The notes beneath the pieces were generated by a model. It had not been told where the DNA came from, did not search any database, and was given only the letters and a program-made list of their open reading frames with translations. From Siccirubricoccus deserti (lineage in GTDB: Bacteria > Pseudomonadota > Alphaproteobacteria > Acetobacterales > Acetobacteraceae), in the NCBI RefSeq assembly GCF_014283215.1, contig NZ_JACOMF010000003.1, positions 248,001 to 312,000 on the forward strand: a DNA stretch of 64,000 nt. Reading direction: 5' to 3'. Positions 60,781 to 64,000 of the stretch are shown here, piece by piece. Position numbers and translations under genes: made by a program. Position 1 is the stretch's first letter, and each line of letters opens with the position of its first letter.

Positions 60781-63159
60781 TCAGGCGAGGGCGTTTTCGA
60801 TCGCATCCTCCGCCCGCTCCAGCCAGACGAATTCCAGCCGGCTGCGGGCATCCTCCGGGATCTCCTCATAGTCCCGGCGGTTGCGCGCCGGCATCAGCAC
60901 CCGCGTCAGCCCGGCCCTGGCCGCCGCGACCGCCTTCTCCCGGATGCCGCCGACCGGAAGCACCAGCCCGCGCAGGCTGATCTCGCCGGTCATCGCGGTG
61001 TCATTGCGCAGATTGCGGTTGGTGAGCAGCGAGACGAGCGCGATGAACATCGCCACCCCGGCGCTCGGGCCATCCTTTGGTGTCGCCCCTGCGGGCACAT
61101 GGATGTGGATGTCCGATTTCTCGAACAGCGCGGGGTCGATGCCGATCGCGGCGGCGCGGTTCTTCACCAAGCTCAGCGCTGCCTGCGCGCTCTCGCGCAT
61201 CACCTCGCCCAACTGGCCGGTCAGGATGAGCCGGCCGGTGCCGGGTGCGCGCGTCGCCTCGATGAAGAGGATGTCGCCGCCGACCGGCGTCCAGGCCAGG
61301 CCGGTGGCGACGCCGGGCACGGAGGTGCGCATCGCCACCTCGCTCTCGAAGCGCGGCGGGCCGAGGATGGCGCCAAGCGTCTCGGCGCCGATGTGCACCG
61401 CGGTCACCGTGCCCTCGGCAATGCGCACCGCGGCGTGACGCAGCGCCCGGCCGATCTCGCGCTCCAGCGCGCGTACGCCGGCTTCGCGTGTGTAGTCCCG
61501 GATGATCGACCCCAGCGCGTCGTCGGTGATCTCCACCTGCCCGGCTTGCAGCCCGTTCGCCTCGCGCTGGCGGCGCACCAGGTAGCGTTTGGCGATCTGC
61601 AGCTTCTCCGCCTCGGTGTAGCCGGTGAGCTCGATGATCTCCATCCGGTCGCGCAGCGGCCCGGGGATGGTATCAAGCATGTTCGCCGTGGCGATGAACA
61701 CCACGCGCGACAGGTCGAATGGCACGCCGAGGTAGTTGTCGCGGAAGCTGTCGTTCTGCTCGGGGTCCAGCACCTCCAGCATGGCGGCCGAGGGATCGCC
61801 CTGGATGCCGCGCCCCATCTTGTCGATCTCGTCCAGCATCATCACGCAGTCCCGCGTGCCGGCCTTGCGGATGGCCTGGATGATGTTGCCCGGCAAGGCG
61901 CCGATATAGGTGCGGCGATGTCCACGGATCTCCGCCTCGTCGTGCACGCCGCCGAGCGAGACGCGGACGAACATCCTTCCCATGGCGCGGGCGATGGATT
62001 GGCCGAGCGAGGTCTTGCCGACGCCGGGCGGGCCGACAAAGCAGAGGATCGGCGCCTTGCCCTGCGGCGCGAGCTTGCGCACCGCGAGGTATTCGACAAT
62101 GCGCCGCTTGATCTTGTCGAGGCCGAAGTGGTCCTCGTCGAGGATGCGGCGCGCCTCGGCGATGTCGATCGGCTTCTCCTCCGGCAGCCGCCAGGGCAGG
62201 TCGATCAGCCAATCGAGATAGCTGCGGATCATGCCGTGCTCGGGCGAGGCTTCCGGCATGCGTTCCAGCCGCCGCAGTTCCTTGCGCGCCGCCTGCTCCA
62301 CCTCGGCCGGCATCGCCGCCTTCTCGATCGCTTCGGTCAGCTCCTTCAGCTCGACCGACTTGCCGTCGTCCTCGCCGAGTTGCTTCTGGATGGCCGCCAT
62401 CTGCTCGCGCAGCAGCATCTCGCGCTGGCGCTGGTCGAGGCTGGCGCGGGTCTGCCGGCCAATCTCGGCGTTCAGCCGCAGCACCTCCAGCCGCTGCGCC
62501 AGCGCGGCCGAGACGCGGTCGAGCCGCGGCGTCAGCTCCAGCGTCTCCAGGATCTCCTGCTTCTCCGCCGCGCCCAGGTCGAGGTAGGCGGCGACGAGGT
62601 CGGCGAGGGCGGATCCCGATTCCAAAGCCTGGACGGTTTGCACCAGCCCTTCCGGCACCTGCGGCAGCAGTTGCAGTGCCTCCAGCGCCTGGCCCCGCAG
62701 ATGCATCACCCGCGCCTCGATCTCCGGCGTCCGGGTCTCGGGCTCTTCGATCCGCGCGATGCCCGCCGCCAGGAAGGGGTGGCCGCCGATCCAGTCGAGC
62801 ACGCGGAAACGCTGCACGCCCTGGCAAATGAGCTGATGCGTGCCGTCGGGCGCCGTGATCCAGCGCAGGATGTTCGCGACCGTGCCGGTGCGGTGCAGCT
62901 CCGCCGTGCCGGGTTCGGCCAGCTGCGGATCTCGCTGCAGCAACAGCCCGATCTGCTGGCCGTCGCGCATCGCCTGCTGCACCGCGGCGACCGAGGTCGC
63001 CCGGCCGACTGACAGTGGCATGACGGCGCCGGGGAAGAGCACCGCCTCGCGGACCGGCAGGATGGCCAGCGCATCCGCCGGCAGCCCGGCGCTGTCCCCG
63101 CCGCCCGGCGCGGTGCCGAGGTCCGGGGCATAGACACGGCGCTCGCGGTGATTGGTCAT
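60781..63159 (-). CDS. lon: ATP-dependent protease Lon
   Basis: Protease of 792 residues. The N-terminal substrate domain (LPVREAVLFPGAVMPLSVGR) is followed by AAA+ Walker A GPPGVGKTS (about 376-384) and Walker B MMLDEIDKM, and the peptidase domain with catalytic Ser699 (KDGPSAGVAMF) and Lys742 (GGIREKAVAAARAG). It degrades damaged and regulatory proteins. ATG 63159 follows GGGAG; the ORF upstream belongs to the hsp20 shadow. It is 13 bases downstream of the small heat-shock gene, an operon that links holding and removal of misfolded proteins. This may be a second Lon, since the main copy usually sits near clpX. Confidence 0.95.
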   Translation of the reverse strand: MTNHRERRVYAPDLGTAPGGGDSAGLPADALAILPVREAVLFPGAVMPLSVGRATSVAAVQQAMRDGQQIGLLLQRDPQLAEPGTAELHRTGTVANILRWITAPDGTHQLICQGVQRFRVLDWIGGHPFLAAGIARIEEPETRTPEIEARVMHLRGQALEALQLLPQVPEGLVQTVQALESGSALADLVAAYLDLGAAEKQEILETLELTPRLDRVSAALAQRLEVLRLNAEIGRQTRASLDQRQREMLLREQMAAIQKQLGEDDGKSVELKELTEAIEKAAMPAEVEQAARKELRRLERMPEASPEHGMIRSYLDWLIDLPWRLPEEKPIDIAEARRILDEDHFGLDKIKRRIVEYLAVRKLAPQGKAPILCFVGPPGVGKTSLGQSIARAMGRMFVRVSLGGVHDEAEIRGHRRTYIGALPGNIIQAIRKAGTRDCVMMLDEIDKMGRGIQGDPSAAMLEVLDPEQNDSFRDNYLGVPFDLSRVVFIATANMLDTIPGPLRDRMEIIELTGYTEAEKLQIAKRYLVRRQREANGLQAGQVEITDDALGSIIRDYTREAGVRALEREIGRALRHAAVRIAEGTVTAVHIGAETLGAILGPPRFESEVAMRTSVPGVATGLAWTPVGGDILFIEATRAPGTGRLILTGQLGEVMRESAQAALSLVKNRAAAIGIDPALFEKSDIHIHVPAGATPKDGPSAGVAMFIALVSLLTNRNLRNDTAMTGEISLRGLVLPVGGIREKAVAAARAGLTRVLMPARNRRDYEEIPEDARSRLEFVWLERAEDAIENALA

Positions 63160-63172
63160 GGGAGCTCCCAGT

Positions 63173-63586
63173 TCAGCCGGCCTTCTCCAGCCTGACCAGC
63201 AGGCAACCGTTGACGAGGCTGTGGCGGATTGGCGTGGCATAGCGGCCGGGTGGCAGCGGCACCCGGCGCTCGAACCGGCCTTGCGGCAGTTCCAGCCGGT
63301 GGATCGCGGCCAGGCGCAGCTCGGGCGGCAGCAGGCGCAGGCCGGCGACGCGGAGCGCGCCATCCTCGATCACCGCCTCCACCGCCTCGGGGCTGACGCC
63401 GGGCAGGGCGACCAGGATCAGCACCTCCCGCTCGGTTTCCAGCACATCCGCCGGCGGGTGCCAGACCGGCAGCGACGACGCGGCGTGCCGCGGGACGAAG
63501 AAGTGCCGGTGCAGCCGCTCGGCGCGGCTGAGCAATTCGCAGGCCTCCGCCCACATCGAAGCCTGGTTGTCGTTTCGTGCTGCCAT
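63173..63586 (-). CDS. Small heat-shock protein (Hsp20/alpha-crystallin)
   Basis: Protein of 137 residues with an alpha-crystallin core: PPADVLETEREVLILVALPG, VIEDGALRVAGLRL and a C-terminal FERRVPLPPGRYATPIRHSL. The usual C-terminal IxI motif is not evident and the N-terminal arm is short. It should hold unfolding proteins, and lies directly before lon. Its upstream region (63587-63824) contains no obvious sigma-32 promoter that I could identify. Confidence 0.88.
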   Translation of the reverse strand: MAARNDNQASMWAEACELLSRAERLHRHFFVPRHAASSLPVWHPPADVLETEREVLILVALPGVSPEAVEAVIEDGALRVAGLRLLPPELRLAAIHRLELPQGRFERRVPLPPGRYATPIRHSLVNGCLLVRLEKAG

Positions 63587-63824
63587 GGCACAGGTTCAGT
63601 TCCGATGGTTCTGGGCATTCCTTGTCCGCGGCGGACAGGGCAGGGGCCCGGTGGTGGCCAAGGGGCATTCCCGGTCCACCCGTGTTGCTACGCGGGGGCG
63701 CGCCCCGGGTTCACCGGCCAGGTACCGACGGAGGCGGTCCGGACAGACGATCCGCAGGCGTGCGTGAACCGGCCCCGGCCCCGGCGTTGCTTGGAAGCCC
63801 CGCCTGGGGAGGGAGTCCTCGCCG

Positions 63825-64000
63825 ATGACCGAACGCCGCCAGCTCCTCTCCATCGCCGGCCTTGGCCTGGCCACGACCGCAGGCCAGGCCGCGGCTGCCG
63901 CGCCGGAGGCCGCCGCCCGGCCGCTGGCCGGCCGGACGGCCCTGGTCACCGGCGCCGCCCGCGGGATCGGCCGCGCCACGGCCATTGCCCTGGCGCGCCA
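63825..64000 (+). CDS. Start of an exported SDR-family oxidoreductase
   Basis: The first 58 residues of a gene cut by the window end. It begins with a short signal-like segment with an RR pair (TERRQLLSIAGLGLATTAGQ) and continues with RTALVTGAARGIGRATAIAL, the nucleotide-binding TGxxxGIG motif of short-chain dehydrogenases. A Tat or Sec signal on an SDR is unusual but known. ATG 63825 with a GGGAG-containing stretch upstream. Substrate and full domain content lie beyond the window. Confidence 0.75.
   Translation, partial: MTERRQLLSIAGLGLATTAGQAAAAAPEAAARPLAGRTALVTGAARGIGRATAIALAR

Overview
The window is very GC-rich and densely coded, with many 4-base start/stop overlaps. It looks like chromosomal DNA of an alphaproteobacterium of the Acetobacteraceae, most like Roseomonas or a close relative. 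The reasons are a class I lysyl-tRNA synthetase, an EipB envelope protein, a regulatory PTS (HprK-RapZ-EIIA-HPr-EI), the hopanoid genes hpnI/J/K/L, a tripartite-tricarboxylate (Bug) receptor and IS1182-type transposase remnants. The genus is an inference from gene content.

Layout. 1-4550: part of a T7-like (podovirus-type) structural cluster on the minus strand (scaffold, portal and small genes, running off the left edge), divergent from an S24/LexA-like repressor. 4666-7306: a translationally coupled histidine kinase, KaiC-like ATPase and receiver operon. 7586-11166: lysK followed by a shortened mprF. 11340-14958: D-cysteine desulfhydrase, a glycosyltransferase-FkbM gene split by a 7-bp tandem duplication, and eipB. 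14991-21458: aspS, rnd, dapB, metK and trmB, with two IS1182 transposase remnants around the last three. 21747-30404: an unknown membrane protein, then ppx, ppk, an hda-like gene, an AI-2E-family permease, a CDP-alcohol phosphatidyltransferase and a DUF2066-like secreted protein, all on the minus strand. 30537-32436: purM, purN and a tiny aa3-type oxidase subunit IV gene.

32521-36600 is the regulatory PTS in coupled order hprK, rapZ, EIIA, HPr, EI. It is followed by a threonine dehydratase-like gene, an intergenic region with two related mini-ORFs and a REP-like repeat, and mlaA. 39157-43894 is a hopanoid operon (hpnI, hpnJ, a YunG-like gene, hpnK, hpnL), then a Bug receptor. 45258-51162 is more accessory: a small hypothetical gene, a MarR regulator, a CoA-transferase pair, an HCCA isomerase-like protein and a lone molybdenum hydroxylase large subunit. 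51367-57011 holds an Rrf2 regulator, a two-domain cold-shock protein, a PepSY-like fragment, an MFS transporter with a divergently regulated-looking LysR gene, a DUF2076 protein and a CoA-binding protein. A tRNA with CAT anticodon (probably Ile2) precedes the ABC-F factor EttA. The right end has a GNAT enzyme, a small exported protein, an hsp20-lon operon and the start of an exported SDR oxidoreductase.

The most unusual points are the 7-bp duplication that accounts exactly for the frameshift, the Cys-His-Asp-bearing YunG-like protein inside the hopanoid operon, the paired mini-ORFs, a molybdenum hydroxylase with Gln at the usual catalytic Glu position and no partner subunits, a 14-bp perfect dyad covering the LysR start codon, and an 11-base motif repeated near the phage-like genes and their repressor. 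All family assignments were made by reading the sequence; no database search was run.
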